Assembly (NCBI RefSeq): GCF_000801105.2
Contig: NC_079517.1
Coordinates: 6,758,001 to 6,822,000 of the forward strand
Origin: Raphanus sativus
Taxonomy: Eukaryota; Streptophyta; Magnoliopsida; Brassicales; Brassicaceae
DNA: 64,000 nt
Direction: 5' to 3'
Both the position numbers and the translations under genes were made by a program. Under the pieces are notes generated by a model. The model saw only the letters and a program-made list of their open reading frames with translations. It ran no database searches and was not told where the DNA came from. Shown in pieces: positions 63,510 through 64,000 of the stretch (positions are counted from its first letter, which is position 1; each line of letters begins with the position of its first letter).

Positions 63510-63900
63510 ATGGAGGTTAGGGCTTTGAAATCGAATCGAATCCCTTTTTTAAAAATCTTAATCGTTATGAGACAAAGAGATAAGCTTTTTTTTTTTTTTG
63601 TATTTGAATTCAATTTGCAGGGAGTTGGAGGAGATACGACTACGACGACGACGACGACGTCTGAAGGGAATATGATATCAGCAGCAGCGTTTGTGGAAGG
63701 GGGAATCCAAGAGGCTTGTGATGATGCTTGTAGCATCTGTCTCGATCCCTTCTGCGATTCCGATCCTTCTACTGTAATGTTCCGTTACAAAAGATTACAT
63801 TTTTTATTTTTGTAATTATTTTTGTTCATCTCTCTTCTCTCTTCTCTCTGCAGTTGACTAGTTGCAAGCATGAGTATCATCTCCAATGCATCCTTGAGTG
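63510..63900 (+). CDS. RHF2A: RING-H2 E3 ubiquitin ligase RHF2A, 5' part
   Basis: First three exons of a gene that continues beyond the window: 63,510-63,515 (only ATG GAG), 63,621-63,773 and 63,854-63,900, in phase. The protein starts MEGVGGD, runs through poly-Thr, then ISAAAFVEGGIQEACDDA. Next come the first half of a RING-H2 finger: CSIC as the first zinc pair, then CKHEYHLQCILEW with Cys, His, His and Cys ligands. The second half lies outside. RHF1a/RHF2a ligases act in gametophyte development by targeting a cyclin-dependent kinase inhibitor for degradation. Its position after OEP61 fits At5g22000. The six-base first exon is unusual; starting at the later in-frame ATG (63,672) would remove the poly-Thr region but keep the RING. 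Confidence 0.88.
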
Positions 63901-63961
63901 GTAAGAAGCAAGCTTTTTTTGAGCCTCTTTCATTTGTACATCATTGAACAAAGAATGTGTA

Positions 63962-63980
63962 GTGTGTGTGTGTGTGTGTT
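63962..63980. repeat. (GT)n in RHF2A intron 3
   Basis: About nine GT units near the window edge. Confidence 0.8.
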
Positions 63981-64000
63981 GCCTTTTGTCACGTTCCCTT

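Overview
This is nuclear plant DNA from a crucifer (Brassicaceae) draft assembly. The genes carry many short GT-AG introns, the intergenic DNA is very AT-rich, and there are Helitrons, LINE debris and one 100-N scaffold gap. The recognisable genes, in order, are CIPK26-like, NDHU, CKX7, YLMG2, PAA2/HMA8, an OXS3-like gene, an ERF016-like gene, a PORR protein, OEP61/TPR7 and RHF2A. As I recall it, this is the gene order of Arabidopsis thaliana chromosome 5 around At5g21326 to At5g22000. The spacing is too wide and too rich in transposons for A. thaliana itself, so a relative is likely; I cannot name the species.

Layout. 0-2.2 kb: the 3' end of a CIPK kinase gene, a tRNA-Asp on the minus strand, and NDHU, a subunit of chloroplast NDH. 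7.1-10.2 kb: an intact four-exon CKX7, encoding a cytosolic cytokinin dehydrogenase. 10.2-25 kb: gene-poor DNA with diverged duplications, Helitron pieces, a tandem 365-bp repeat split by a processed eL27 pseudogene, an ATL RING-H2 relic, a 0.9-kb retroposon, a hAT-like element with a 27-bp minisatellite, and an LRR/RNI gene relic. 25.3-36.3 kb: a small membrane protein, YLMG2 and PAA2 arranged head-to-head, and an OXS3-like gene cut short by an in-frame TGA. 36.3-42.8 kb: no gene. 42.8-48.8 kb: the AP2/ERF gene, the PORR gene and a proline/serine-rich protein gene. 50.5-54.5 kb: a stack of five Helitrons, one nested inside another. 56-59 kb: a LINE reverse-transcriptase scrap and a 1.04-kb retroposon with perfect target-site duplications. 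59.7-64 kb: OEP61, then the start of RHF2A, which runs off the window.

How the genes relate. Four act in or at the plastid: NDHU at the NDH complex, YLMG2 in plastid membranes, PAA2 as the thylakoid copper pump, and OEP61 at the outer envelope/ER. The PORR protein is probably an organellar RNA-splicing factor. This is ordinary eukaryotic gene order, not an operon. I see no new multi-gene system. The observations most worth checking are the nonsense codon in the OXS3-like gene, the duplicated sequence on both sides of the assembly gap inside the Helitron of PAA2 intron 6, the datable nest of insertions at 18.5-20.1 kb, and the nested Helitron cluster.
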